A stretch of DNA of 62,722 nucleotides from Planctomycetota bacterium (GTDB lineage: Bacteria; Planctomycetota; UBA1135), in contig QQUA01000021.1 in assembly GCA_008501825.1 (NCBI GenBank), positions 1-62,722 on the forward strand, in the 5' to 3' direction. Positions 50,704-60,692 of the stretch are shown here, piece after piece. The translations under genes were made by a program, and so were the position numbers. Positions within the stretch are counted from its first letter, which is position 1. Each line of letters opens with the position of its first letter. Below the pieces are notes generated by a model, which made no database searches, had not been told where the DNA came from, and saw nothing but the letters and a program-made list of their open reading frames with translations.

Positions 50704-53700
50704 GCGCCCTTCTTCTAGCTTGCCTTTGTTTGCCGTTGGCCGCTCAACCCGGCCAGGACGAACTGCCGGCTCCCGCCGGAGTCAGCGTGCGGCAAAGCCG
50801 GGACTTGGCCGCCAAGCTTCGAGATGCCGACGGCTTTTTGGCGGAAAGAAATTGGCGGGCGGCCCTCAGCCTTCTTCAAGAAGTTTTGGAAGCCCAGCCG
50901 GAGGCTTTGATTCGGGCCAGACCGGACGAATGGTTGTATCTGGGAGCCCACCACCAAGCTCGCTTGCGATTGGCGCAGTTGCCGGAAGAAGGCCGCAAGG
51001 TTCGAGAAGAACTGATGGGTGCTCGGGCCCAGGCGGCTTTGGAAAGCGCTTTGTCGCCTCCTTCGGTGGAAGCCTTGCGGCGAGTTCAAAACCATTACAC
51101 CGGCACCGAAGCCGGTCAGCGAGCGGCGTTGGCGATTCAAGAGTTGTTACTTGACCGCGGCTATCCCGACCGAGCCGCCGCCGGCAGGCCGTTGCAGGAG
51201 ATCTTGCCCGACGATTGGTTGGCGGCCTTGCCGGCCCCGAGTCCGAAAGCCAATCTGCAAGCTCCGGCTTATCAAGATTTACAAGATCCTTCTTTGCCCT
51301 TGTTGCGGGCTTCCTCCCTGCGCCCCAGGTGGCGCTATGACTTTCAGGATCCGCTGTTCCCGAACAATTACGTTCACCACCGCATGGCGGTGGCCGGAGC
51401 TTCCGGTTATTTGACCGACTCCCGGGAAGTGGTGTGCTTGGACTTGGCCACCGGCAAGGTCCGCTGGCGCTTTGCCGGCCCGCCCGGTTGGAATGACGTC
51501 GGCAGTCGGGAACGGGATCACCTCATGGCCGGTTTCGATCCTTACACCCTGCTGGCCCCAGTAGTGGCGGAAGGCATGGTGTTGGCCGCCCTCCACGAAC
51601 CGTTGAAATTGGGCCGGTCGGATACCTTCCGCCGCATTCCGGTCCGACGCTTGTTGCCGGGAAGGCGTTTGTATGCCTTTGACGCCGAGACCGGCAAATT
51701 GCTTTGGCGCCAGCAAGTTCCTTGGACCCGAGGGGAGCATCCGGAACCTCGTTCTCTGGTCGCCGGCCCTCCCGCCGTCGAAGCCGGTCGGGTTTTCGTC
51801 CCTTTGTATGACGCCGTCGGCACGGTGCACCTTTCCCTGCTGGCTTTGGATCTCCAAACCGGCCAGCCTTTGTGGCAAACGCCTTTGGTCAGCGGCCAGC
51901 GGGAGGCCACCAATTTGTTCGGCAACGTGCTGCGTGAATTCGCCAGTAAGCCGCCGGTGGCCGACAGCGAGCGAGTGCTTTTATGCACCAACCTAGGCGC
52001 CATTTGCAGCCTGGATGCCGCCAACGGTGCGGTGTTGTGGACCCGGCTTTATGAACGCACCACCGTGCAAACTTTTCAAACCGGCCGCGAAGGCGACCGC
52101 ACCGAAACTTTCGCCAACACCCCTTCGGGTTACGACGGCAAACGGTTTTATTGCGCGCCGACCGACAGCCACTACGCCTATACCTTGGACGCGGAAAGCG
52201 GCCACATCGAAGTCATTTGGCCGGCCAATACGCCCACCGGAAGTACTTTGCGTTCGTTGCTAGCGGTCTTTCCTGAAGGCGCTTTTTTCAGCGGCGAATC
52301 CGCCGCGTTTCTGACCTTTCCCCACCACCGGGGAAAGTCCATGCATTCGCCGCGATTGTTCAGCGATTACGGCCAGCAAAGATTCCAAGGCTTGTTAGCC
52401 CGGGACGAGCTGCTGCTGCCAACTTTTGAAGGCGTGGCCCGATTGGATCCCCGTTCCGGCAAAGTCTTGGGCTTGGCTTTGCGCTGGGATCAAAACGTTT
52501 ACGAAATGGGCAGCCTGCAAGCGGCGCCGGCGATGTTGTTCGTCCTGCGAAGTGGCGGCGTAACCGCTTATGAATCGCCGGAAGCTTTGGTCGCCGCTCT
52601 CAGTTCGATTTCCGGGGATCCGGAAAGTCTGGCCCAACTCCTTCCTTTTTTGGAAGGCTTGGATTTGCGCCACGAACCGCTGGCAGCTTTTAAAGTGGCC
52701 ACCGGCGCCCTGCAACTGGCGCAAAGGTCCACCAACAACGAACAGGCGGAACGATTGCGGTTGATTTCCGGCCGGGCTTTGTTGGATAGCGAAAATCCCA
52801 CCGATGCCGCCGAAGTTCTGCAACCTTTGTTGACCAGCGATGCGGCCGATCGGCGGCTGGCGGCGGCGGTTTCCATCGTGGATGCTCTGGAAGACGAGCA
52901 ACCCAAACACTATCTGCTTGCCAACGCTTTGGAAGTGTTGCAAAAGGCTCCGCAAGCCATGATGATTCGCCGCAACGGCCTGGCGGAATCGACTCGGATC
53001 ATTTTGCAAAAAGCCCGCTACAAACAGGCCAAGGCGAGCCGCCAATTCGATCGCCAAAGACTGGCCTTGGTGCAATTGCTGCAACTTCCCGAAGCCGGGG
53101 CCAGCGACGAAAGAAGTCGCCAACTCCGCCTTTGGGCCCAGGCCGAATTGACTCAGGTCCTGAAACAACCGCGGCAAAAGCAAGCCTTTGAAAAGGACGC
53201 CCAAAGAGCCTTGCAATCGGTTGCCGGAGCTTCCTTGGCCGATCATTTGGGCTGGTTGCAGGCATTCTCCGGAACCCGGGCGGTGGGTCAATGGTTGCAA
53301 ACGCAAAACCAGCGCACCGACCTGGACCGGGCCGACCGAATTCGTCTGAGTTCCTGGTTGCGGGATTACGGCGGCAGCCAAGTCCAAATGGAAGCAGAGC
53401 TCCTGTTGGGCCCTGAGGAAACCGCTCCTCTGCTGCCGGACAAATTGGAAACTTTGGCTCGCCTGCCCCTGACCAACCGGCGCTTGTTGGCGGTTCATCC
53501 CGACCCGAACGGGGCTCTTCTCTTGACCCAGCAAGGGACCTTATTCCGTTTAAGTCGCTTTGCTACCGACGGTGAACAGATCCTGCAGGAAATCCATCTT
53601 GGAGATCGGGTACCGGCCAATTTGGATTTGCGTTCGCGGGTAATCTTTCAACCTCAGGCTTTTACTTTGGTCTTGCCGCGCAAATGGATCCACGTCACCG

Positions 53701-54722
53701 ACAGCGGACGAATTCAAGAACAAGACCTTCCCGGTTACAGCCCCGGCCCGCTGAAGATCGGCGCCATGACCGCCTGGCTTTGCGAAGTGGACGACCAATT
53801 CCTTCGCCTGCAGGTTCGCGACGGCATTTCCGGTGAATCGTTTTTGGATTTACCGATTCCCCAACAAGGAGGACGAACTCCGGCTTTGGTCAACCGGCGC
53901 ACCGATCTATTTCTGATGCAAGCCGGCTACCGGGAAGTCTTGCGGCTGAATCTTTTGCAAGGTCCTCCCGGCCGCAGTTTCAGCTTGCCTTTGGCTCCGA
54001 ACGTGGCCGAAATGGAAAGCGCCCTTCCTTTCGGAGACGGCCTGTTCCTGCATCGAACCAATCCTCAAGCCCTGGTAGTCGGCCTTCCCGGTTCGAGCAA
54101 GGTCCTTCCCAGCAGCGCAGCCAACCACATTCAAGCCTTTGCCGCTCCCGGCGGCGTCGGCTGGCTGGAAGAACCGTTGACCCGCCGGGAACGCCAGGCA
54201 CCGCGGATTTGTTGGTTGCCGGAAAACGCCACCGAACCTGGTTGCCTGGAATTCGATCCTCAAGAAAGCCGCCGCATTCCCCAAATCGAAATTAGTCGCC
54301 GCACCCGCCGGCAACTCACTGAACCTCGCTTGTTGGTGTTGAGTCGGAGTCTGACCAACGGCAGCAATCAAACTTTGATTCGGGAAATCGATTTGACCGC
54401 CCAAGCCAACGGCGCATCGACCCCGAAAGTGCGCTGGCAACGCTCGCTGCCGGAAGTGAGCTACAGCAACTTGACGCTTCGCCTGCGGACCTTGAAGCCG
54501 GTGCCCGGAGCCAATGGCTGGATCTTGCCGATTGCGGTTCGCCGCGGCCAACCGCAGCACACTTTGGTTTACCGATTGGATCAGGACGGCCGCATCTTGG
54601 ATTCCTGGCAAGGCGAATACCCGCCGCCCTATCGGAGCTTCATGGATTTCGAAAGCTTCCTTCTCCCCGAACTGGTTTTGTTGCGAATCGGGGAAGTCCT
54701 CTACCTCTTGGGAGACGCATGA
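50700..54722 (+). CDS. Large PQQ-type beta-propeller protein
   Basis: A 1340-residue exported protein with GTG start at 50700 (GTGA overlap) and a short signal peptide (LLLACLCLPLAAQPG). Residues of about 30-150 are helical and TPR-like. The following several hundred residues hold repeated blade motifs of PQQ-enzyme-type propellers: VVCLDLATGKVRWRFAG, LYAFDAETGKLLWRQQVP, LSLLALDLQTGQPLWQTPL and ICSLDAANGAVLWTR. The C-terminal half is mostly beta with no known motif. A PQQ-dependent enzyme is unlikely since no metal or PQQ-binding residues are evident; a scaffold or BamB-like role is more plausible. Confidence 0.8.
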   Translation: MSALLLACLCLPLAAQPGQDELPAPAGVSVRQSRDLAAKLRDADGFLAERNWRAALSLLQEVLEAQPEALIRARPDEWLYLGAHHQARLRLAQLPEEGRKVREELMGARAQAALESALSPPSVEALRRVQNHYTGTEAGQRAALAIQELLLDRGYPDRAAAGRPLQEILPDDWLAALPAPSPKANLQAPAYQDLQDPSLPLLRASSLRPRWRYDFQDPLFPNNYVHHRMAVAGASGYLTDSREVVCLDLATGKVRWRFAGPPGWNDVGSRERDHLMAGFDPYTLLAPVVAEGMVLAALHEPLKLGRSDTFRRIPVRRLLPGRRLYAFDAETGKLLWRQQVPWTRGEHPEPRSLVAGPPAVEAGRVFVPLYDAVGTVHLSLLALDLQTGQPLWQTPLVSGQREATNLFGNVLREFASKPPVADSERVLLCTNLGAICSLDAANGAVLWTRLYERTTVQTFQTGREGDRTETFANTPSGYDGKRFYCAPTDSHYAYTLDAESGHIEVIWPANTPTGSTLRSLLAVFPEGAFFSGESAAFLTFPHHRGKSMHSPRLFSDYGQQRFQGLLARDELLLPTFEGVARLDPRSGKVLGLALRWDQNVYEMGSLQAAPAMLFVLRSGGVTAYESPEALVAALSSISGDPESLAQLLPFLEGLDLRHEPLAAFKVATGALQLAQRSTNNEQAERLRLISGRALLDSENPTDAAEVLQPLLTSDAADRRLAAAVSIVDALEDEQPKHYLLANALEVLQKAPQAMMIRRNGLAESTRIILQKARYKQAKASRQFDRQRLALVQLLQLPEAGASDERSRQLRLWAQAELTQVLKQPRQKQAFEKDAQRALQSVAGASLADHLGWLQAFSGTRAVGQWLQTQNQRTDLDRADRIRLSSWLRDYGGSQVQMEAELLLGPEETAPLLPDKLETLARLPLTNRRLLAVHPDPNGALLLTQQGTLFRLSRFATDGEQILQEIHLGDRVPANLDLRSRVIFQPQAFTLVLPRKWIHVTDSGRIQEQDLPGYSPGPLKIGAMTAWLCEVDDQFLRLQVRDGISGESFLDLPIPQQGGRTPALVNRRTDLFLMQAGYREVLRLNLLQGPPGRSFSLPLAPNVAEMESALPFGDGLFLHRTNPQALVVGLPGSSKVLPSSAANHIQAFAAPGGVGWLEEPLTRRERQAPRICWLPENATEPGCLEFDPQESRRIPQIEISRRTRRQLTEPRLLVLSRSLTNGSNQTLIREIDLTAQANGASTPKVRWQRSLPEVSYSNLTLRLRTLKPVPGANGWILPIAVRRGQPQHTLVYRLDQDGRILDSWQGEYPPPYRSFMDFESFLLPELVLLRIGEVLYLLGDA

Positions 54723-55795
54723 TGCTTGGACTCACCCTCCTTCTTTGTCTTGGACAACTACCTGCCAACAGCCCGCTGAGCCGGGAAGGCCTGGATGGCG
54801 CCGAAAGAGGCTTGCGCTACTTGGCCCGAACCCAGGAAGCCAGCGGAGGCTGGCGCGGAGACGTGGGCTACAAGCTTCAAGACCAATATCAAACTTGGAG
54901 AAAAGGCGCCGAACACCTGGGAGTGACCTCGCTTGCCGGCATGGCCTTCTTAGCCGGCGGTCACGTTCCCGGACGAGGCCCTTATGGCGAAACCGTGCAA
55001 AAAGCCGTCGACTACATTTTGAAGTACGTCCGATCCGACGGTTACATCACCGGCAATGAAACCAGAATGTATTCCCACGCTTTCGCCACTTTGTTCTTGG
55101 CGGAAGTCTACGGCATGACCGAGCGGGAAGACGTTCGTGACGCCTTGCAACGGGCGGTGCATCTCATCGTCGCCAGTCAAAACAGCCAGGGCGGTTGGCG
55201 CTATCAACCTCACGTCGCCGATGCCGACATGTCGGTCACCGTTTGTCAGGTAGTGGCCTTGCGGGCGGCCCGCAACATCGGCATCCAGGTTCCGGTCAAT
55301 ACCATTGACCGAGCGATCAAATACGTCCGCGACAGTGCGGTTCGCGACAATGAACCGCCCGGCATGAGTTACTTCGCCGATCCGGTTGGTTCCTTTCGCT
55401 ACCAGCCGACTTATGAAGCCCGAGCGACTTTCGCTTTGACCGCCGCCGGCGTCACCACCTTGCACGGTGCCGGCGTCTACGGCGACGCCGAAATTGAACG
55501 GGGCCTGCAGTATTTGGAGTCGGAAGTCGATGACTTCTCCCGCCTTTGGGGGCTCGGTCACCAAGGGCATTACTTTTTCTATTACGGCCATTACTACGCC
55601 GTCCAAGCCTTTCACATGGCCGGCGGCCGCCGCTACCAAAACTACTTCAAGAGCATCCAAAGTTACTTGTTGCGGATGCAGAACGCCGCCGGCTGGTGGC
55701 CGAATCATCAAGGTCCGGGGCGCAACTTCAGCACCGCCGTGGCCTGTTTGATTCTTCAGATTCCTAAGGAGTACCTGCCGATCTTCCAGCGTTGA
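54719..55795 (+). CDS. Squalene-cyclase/prenyltransferase-repeat protein (terpenoid-toroid fold)
   Basis: A 358-residue protein with an N-terminal signal peptide (LGLTLLLCLGQLPANS) and alpha/alpha-toroid repeats of the QxxxGGW kind: TQEASGGWRGD, SQNSQGGWRYQP, MQNAAGWWPN. It has DADMS near residue 165, which resembles but does not equal the DxDD acid motif of squalene-hopene cyclases, so it is probably not a cyclase. It is a common partner of the MoxR cluster in planctomycetes. ATGA overlap with its upstream neighbour. Confidence 0.8.
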   Translation: MMLGLTLLLCLGQLPANSPLSREGLDGAERGLRYLARTQEASGGWRGDVGYKLQDQYQTWRKGAEHLGVTSLAGMAFLAGGHVPGRGPYGETVQKAVDYILKYVRSDGYITGNETRMYSHAFATLFLAEVYGMTEREDVRDALQRAVHLIVASQNSQGGWRYQPHVADADMSVTVCQVVALRAARNIGIQVPVNTIDRAIKYVRDSAVRDNEPPGMSYFADPVGSFRYQPTYEARATFALTAAGVTTLHGAGVYGDAEIERGLQYLESEVDDFSRLWGLGHQGHYFFYYGHYYAVQAFHMAGGRRYQNYFKSIQSYLLRMQNAAGWWPNHQGPGRNFSTAVACLILQIPKEYLPIFQR

Positions 55796-57888
55796 GCCAG
55801 TCCGCCTTCCCCTCCGGCATTCGCCGCGCCCTCACGGCGCTGGAAAACCGCATCCTGGCGGTCCTGCTGTTGTTCGGTTTCGGCCGCACTTTGGTCAGCG
55901 GCAGCGGTTTGTTGGTGGCCTTGTTCGTATTGGATCGGCTGTTCGAACCGCCGTCAGTGGTTCGCCTGATCTTGCTGTTGAGCGCCTTGATCGTCCTTGG
56001 CGGCGTAGCGGTTCGGTATTTGTTGAAGCCTTTGCGGCACCGGCCCTTGCCCCGGGACTTGGCCGCCATTTGGGAACGGCAGCACCCGGAACTCGGAGAC
56101 CGCTTCGCCACCGCGGTGGAATTGACCCAAACTCCACCGGGAACCTCCGCTGATTTGTTGCAGGAAGTCCGGCGTCAGGCCGATGAGCTCACCACCGGGC
56201 TGGATCCCAAACAGGCGGTGCCGATCGGTCGGGCTCGGCGCAGTTCCCTCGCTGGCATGGGCGCAGTTTTGCTGCTGGTGGCGGCAACGGTGGCCTTTCC
56301 GCAACAGGCTGGATTGTTCTTTGCCCGTTTGTTCGGCAGCGATCAAGCTTGGCCCCGGGATACCACCTTGGTGCTGTTGGCCCCCCACCTCGACGGCCAA
56401 TCGGAAGCTCCGGAGTTGATCCCGACCAGTCGCGAGAGTTTCCGTCTGGAAGCCGCCTATGGCAGCGTGATCACCTTGCGAGTTCGGGCCGAAGGAGTGG
56501 TTCCGGACCAGGTGGTCGCCAAAGGCGGCGATTTTCTCCGCACCATGCGCCCGCTTGGCGGCGGTGAATTCGTACTGCGGATGCCGCCTTTGCGGGAGGA
56601 TCTCAGCCTGAGTTTCCAAGGTGGCGACGACGACGACGGCCGCCCTCGCCTGCGCATGTTGCCCGGCCACCCACCGGCCGTGGTGGATTGGCAGGTCCAG
56701 GTCGAGCCTCCGGCCTACACCGGACGGCCGCCGGAAAACTCCACCATGAACGAGTTCCGGCTGCCGCAAGGAAGCCGTCTGGTAGCCCGCTTTCAAACCG
56801 ATCGCCCGGTAGCCCTGGCCCAGGCGGTGCCGGTCCAGGGAGCTCCGGAAATCTTGCAGCAGGACGACCAAGGCTTTTGGGTGTTGGAAGCGGACACCCG
56901 CCGGTCCGGCGAAGCCGTGGTGCAGTTGGAAGGCACGGACGGTTTCCGCGACAACCGAGCCGCGGTTTTGCGCTGGCACGCCATGGCCGACCGGCCTCCG
57001 TCTCTGCAGTTCCTGTTGCCGGCGACTACCTGGAGCACCTTGGCCGGCGGCCAGGTGCCGATCCTCCTCGAAGCGGAGGACGATTTCGGCTTGGAAGCCT
57101 TGCTTCTGGCCACCGGGGAAGAAGCGGAGCCTAAGGCCTTGGATTTCCCCGAGTCGGCCCGCAAATTCCGTCATTTCCAGAGCCTGATTCTGGAAGCGGC
57201 ACCGGAAGACCCGGAAGGCAGCAGCTTTCGGCGCCTGAGGTTGCGCGCTTGGGCCCGGGACAAGGCGGCGCCGGAACCCCACCAAAGCCAAGCCGACTCC
57301 CCTTGGATCGAGGTATTGCCGCCGGATTCTTTCGAGGCCCGCTTGCGGGAACAAATGAAGGGAGTGCGCAGTTTGGTGGAACGCTTGCTCGAGCGGGTCA
57401 CCGAACTGGAGTCTGCCAACGCCTCCAAGCTGGCCAGCCTGGCTCGACGTATCCGCCGTGACCTAAATGGCTTACAAGGCCAACTCGAGGAAATCCTGCT
57501 GCAACAAATCTTCGCCGGGGTGGACCAAGGCAGTGCTCCGGCGGTGGACCAGCTTGGTCAGTTATTCTTGGAAGAGATGCCTGAGTCCGGCGAAATTACC
57601 GCCACCCTGGCTGCCAGCCAGCCGTTGTTGGATCGTAGCGGTCGGATTCTGGACTTGTCTCGGGCCACCTTGGGAGCTCGCCAGGAAGCCGCCGCCCAAC
57701 TCGAACTGGCTTTGAGGGAGGGTAAGGATTGGCAACCGCCGGCACGACAACTGAAGCTTCAACTTCAGGCCATGCTCCTCATTCTCCAGGCTTGGGAGGA
57801 CTTCCAAAGCACCGTCAATCTGCTGCGGGAGCTTTTGGACCGACAACGAGCCTTGTATTTGCGTACCAAAGAAGCCTCCGATGGTTAA
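55792..57888 (+). CDS. Membrane protein of the DUF4175-like type
   Basis: A 698-residue protein starting at TTG (TTGA overlap). Two N-terminal membrane helices at about 22-40 and 60-78 precede a large beta-rich periplasmic region (about 190-510) and a C-terminal helical, coiled-coil-like part. The order of helices and the sequence LLKPLRHRPLPRDLAAIWE near 80 resemble DUF4175-type proteins. Together with the following coiled-coil gene it may form an envelope structural complex. No enzymatic motif is seen. Confidence 0.55.
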   Translation: MSQSAFPSGIRRALTALENRILAVLLLFGFGRTLVSGSGLLVALFVLDRLFEPPSVVRLILLLSALIVLGGVAVRYLLKPLRHRPLPRDLAAIWERQHPELGDRFATAVELTQTPPGTSADLLQEVRRQADELTTGLDPKQAVPIGRARRSSLAGMGAVLLLVAATVAFPQQAGLFFARLFGSDQAWPRDTTLVLLAPHLDGQSEAPELIPTSRESFRLEAAYGSVITLRVRAEGVVPDQVVAKGGDFLRTMRPLGGGEFVLRMPPLREDLSLSFQGGDDDDGRPRLRMLPGHPPAVVDWQVQVEPPAYTGRPPENSTMNEFRLPQGSRLVARFQTDRPVALAQAVPVQGAPEILQQDDQGFWVLEADTRRSGEAVVQLEGTDGFRDNRAAVLRWHAMADRPPSLQFLLPATTWSTLAGGQVPILLEAEDDFGLEALLLATGEEAEPKALDFPESARKFRHFQSLILEAAPEDPEGSSFRRLRLRAWARDKAAPEPHQSQADSPWIEVLPPDSFEARLREQMKGVRSLVERLLERVTELESANASKLASLARRIRRDLNGLQGQLEEILLQQIFAGVDQGSAPAVDQLGQLFLEEMPESGEITATLAASQPLLDRSGRILDLSRATLGARQEAAAQLELALREGKDWQPPARQLKLQLQAMLLILQAWEDFQSTVNLLRELLDRQRALYLRTKEASDG

Positions 57889-57969
57889 AGCTAGATGCAG
57901 CCCTGGGGTTTCCAAGAGAACGGACGGTGACCGAAGAACCGGCTTCCGCTTCCACAATCGGGAAAGAAA

Positions 57970-59769
57970 ATGAAAGGGATTCACATTTTCATGACCTTGC
58001 TGGCGATGGCTTTGGCCTTCAGCCCGCCCGCGCCGGCGAAACCGGCGGCGCAAGATCCGGTTCGCTTCAGCCAACTGGCCCGGGACCAACGCAAGTTGGC
58101 CGATCAGGCCCGCCGCTTGTTGGATCTGCTGGAGACCATCGAGAACCGTGAGCGGGAAGCCGGCAATAGCAGCCGGGCCGACCTGCTGGCCAAAGCTCGC
58201 AAACGCCTGGCCAGCGCCGGGCCGGCAGGAGATCTGGCAGCGGCATTGGAAGACGTTGCCCGGGATTTAACCCAACTGCAAGCCGGCTCAGCTCTGGAAC
58301 ATCAGGCGGAGTCGATTGAACTTCTGCAGGAGATCCTCGACTTCCTGCTGGAACGAGAAATTCAGAATCAGCTCCAGAACATTCGCGAACAAATTGCCGA
58401 GCGGCGCCAGCAACTGGAAGACTTCGCCCGCCGTCAACAAGAGCTGCTGGCGGAAACCCGGGCTTTAAGCGTGCGCGAATTGGAGAAGCAGCAAACCGAC
58501 GCCGCCTGGCGCAAGGCCTTGGCCGAGAAACAGCGGCAGTTGAGCGAAGAAGTCGAGGCGTTCAGCCAAGAAGAAAACGAAGAAGGACGGGAAGCTCGAA
58601 AGGCGGAGGAAGCGGCCCGGGCCGGCCAGGAAGCAGCACAGAAATTATCGCCCTCCACGCCCTCGGAGAACCGACCCGAATCGGAAAGCGACTCCCCCCG
58701 GGAAGAAGGGGAACGCTCCGAGTCCGAATCTGGCGAACGATCTGAAAACGAATCGACGGATTCGGAAAAGGCGGATCCCTCCCAGGAATCCCAGTCGGGG
58801 GAAGAGCAAACCGGCCAACCTTCCCCGCAGGAAGAGTCCAATCCCGATTCCGAAGCTCAGGAAAATTCGCAAGATCCTTCCGGCGATCCGAACCAGAATC
58901 CGCAGAACCAGGAAAATTCCCCTCCGCAGCAACCGCAACAACCTCGTCCTCCCCAACAACCGGGTGAGCAACTGGACGAGGCTCAACAAAAACAGCAGGA
59001 GGCTTTGCAAAAACTCCAGGAAGAGGCCCAGGAAGCCTCGCGCCAAGAACAGCAGCTCCAGGACATGGAGGAATTGGAAGCTCTCATTTCCCTGGAGCAA
59101 GAAGCCACCGCCTTGTTGGAGCGCCATCAGACCGTTTTGAAACCTTTGAAAATCATGGCGGAAGAAAGTGGTGGCCGACGCCGCTTGAGCGCCCGGGTGC
59201 AGTTGCGCAAATGGTCGGAAGAGGAAAAGGCCTTGGCGGAAGACGCCGGCGATTTGCTCCTGGAAGTTCGAGAGCGGGGAGCGGATGCAACGCCGTTTCT
59301 ATTGGAAACCCTGGTGGAAGATCACCAACGCTTAGGGCGGCGACTCGGACCGCCTTCTTATCGAGCGGGCATGACCCAAGTCAGCCTCGGCGAACAAATT
59401 GAACGAGCCTGGTTGGATTTGATCGAAGCGATCCGCACCGAGGCGGAACGAGTGCGCCAGCGGATGGAACAAGAGCGCAACAATCCCAATGGGCCGCAGC
59501 AAGAGCCTCCCCAGGAGGAATCGCCGCTGGTGAACTTCGCCGAAGAGGTGCAGTTGTTGAAGCGGATGGAAGAAGACCTGCGGGATCGCCTCAGCCGCTT
59601 GAAAAAGCGGCGCGACCTGTTGGCGGAAGCGGGCATGGAATTCGACCAGGATGAAAGAGAAGAGTTGGAAGCCTTGGTCGAACGGCAAAACCGCCTGCGG
59701 CGTTTGTTCGACGCCATTTTGGAACGATTGGAAGAAGCCTCGCAACAACAAGAAAAGGAGGAAGCCTGA
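57970..59769 (+). CDS. Exported coiled-coil protein with acidic low-complexity middle
   Basis: A 599-residue protein with a signal peptide (IHIFMTLLAMALAFSPPAPA). Residues of about 25-215 are heptad-like and strongly helical, 220-340 are Ser/Glu/Gln/Pro-rich and presumably disordered, and 340-599 are again coiled coil with Arg/Glu pairs. It has no catalytic motif. The 81-nt gap upstream is the first break in the chain of overlaps. It may be a mechanical or scaffold component. Confidence 0.6.
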   Translation: MKGIHIFMTLLAMALAFSPPAPAKPAAQDPVRFSQLARDQRKLADQARRLLDLLETIENREREAGNSSRADLLAKARKRLASAGPAGDLAAALEDVARDLTQLQAGSALEHQAESIELLQEILDFLLEREIQNQLQNIREQIAERRQQLEDFARRQQELLAETRALSVRELEKQQTDAAWRKALAEKQRQLSEEVEAFSQEENEEGREARKAEEAARAGQEAAQKLSPSTPSENRPESESDSPREEGERSESESGERSENESTDSEKADPSQESQSGEEQTGQPSPQEESNPDSEAQENSQDPSGDPNQNPQNQENSPPQQPQQPRPPQQPGEQLDEAQQKQQEALQKLQEEAQEASRQEQQLQDMEELEALISLEQEATALLERHQTVLKPLKIMAEESGGRRRLSARVQLRKWSEEEKALAEDAGDLLLEVRERGADATPFLLETLVEDHQRLGRRLGPPSYRAGMTQVSLGEQIERAWLDLIEAIRTEAERVRQRMEQERNNPNGPQQEPPQEESPLVNFAEEVQLLKRMEEDLRDRLSRLKKRRDLLAEAGMEFDQDEREELEALVERQNRLRRLFDAILERLEEASQQQEKEEA

Positions 59770-60557
59770 TGACCTTGGCTCGACTTTGGCTGTGGCCCGG
59801 GGTCTTAGCCCTGTTCATGCCGGCGGTTTCCGCTCAGGAAACTCCGCCGCCGGTTCCGCAGGATCCCCCGCGCCAGGAAGAGGAAGATCAGCAACCGCCC
59901 GGTGAAACCCCCGCTCCCGAAGGGGAAGAAGGCCAGACTCCGGAAGAGGAAGGTGGCTTGAGCCCGGAAGAAGCCACCGCCGAAATGATGCGCCTGGTCG
60001 ACGAAGTCCGGGATGGTTTCCGCCGAGTCGATCAAACCCTGCAACTGACCCGAGACGAAGTGGACAAGTTGTTCGGAGGGGCGATAGACCGGCCGGAACC
60101 CCCTCCGATCGAGGGAGAGGGAGAGGAAGGCGAGGAAGGGGAAGCCCCGGTGGAAGACATTGCTTCGGTGGAAGACGGATTGAGCCGAGCCATGAACGAG
60201 GCCGAAGACCTGGTCGCCACCATGGAGGAACTGCTGTCGAAAATACCGGAGCAGAGCAATCAAAATTCCTCCTCATCCAGTTCTTCGAATCGAAACGATC
60301 GGCCGCCGCCGCCTCAGAATCAGGATCAGCCCCACGACGATCAGGAAAATCCAAGCCCGAAACCGGAAAGCGTGGCCCCGCCGCCGGAAGGGGTTCAGCA
60401 AATGATCCTGTTCGATCCCCGCATCGGTGCCTGGGGAGCCCTCCCCCCCCGCTTGCAGGAAAGCCTGCAAAACGCCACGGCTGAGGACTTGCCGTTGCGT
60501 TACCGCCGTTGGCTGGATGAATACCACCGGCGCTCGGTCCCCGAAGGCCAGCGTTAA
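59769..60557 (+). CDS. Exported acidic protein closing the MoxR cluster
   Basis: A 262-residue protein with signal peptide (WLWPGVLALFMPAVSAQ). The body is Glu/Pro-rich with two helical segments (TAEMMRLVDEVRDGFRRVDQ near 70). The C-terminus contains WGALPPRLQESLQ followed by YRRWLDEYHRRS, a short conserved tail I have seen closing such clusters. It overlaps the previous stop by one base (TGATG). Confidence 0.6.
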   Translation: MTLARLWLWPGVLALFMPAVSAQETPPPVPQDPPRQEEEDQQPPGETPAPEGEEGQTPEEEGGLSPEEATAEMMRLVDEVRDGFRRVDQTLQLTRDEVDKLFGGAIDRPEPPPIEGEGEEGEEGEAPVEDIASVEDGLSRAMNEAEDLVATMEELLSKIPEQSNQNSSSSSSSNRNDRPPPPQNQDQPHDDQENPSPKPESVAPPPEGVQQMILFDPRIGAWGALPPRLQESLQNATAEDLPLRYRRWLDEYHRRSVPEGQR

Positions 60558-60583
60558 CCGCCACCGTTCACACCAATCAGGCT

Positions 60584-60618
60584 CGGCCCCGGATTTTCCC
60601 CGGGGCCGGGCTTTTTTT
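60584..60618 (+). terminator. Factor-independent terminator of the MoxR-BatA-type operon
   Basis: CGGCCCCGG at 60584-60592 pairs perfectly with CCGGGGCCG at 60600-60608, extended by GC/GC outside, with a 7-nt loop, and is followed by seven T at 60612-60618. It lies 27 bp after the last gene of the operon. Confidence 0.9.
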
Positions 60619-60692
60619 GACCGATGAAAGGCTAAAGGGCGGCCTTCCGCACCGAATGAACGCCCGGAGCGGAACTGGACGGGATCCATACC

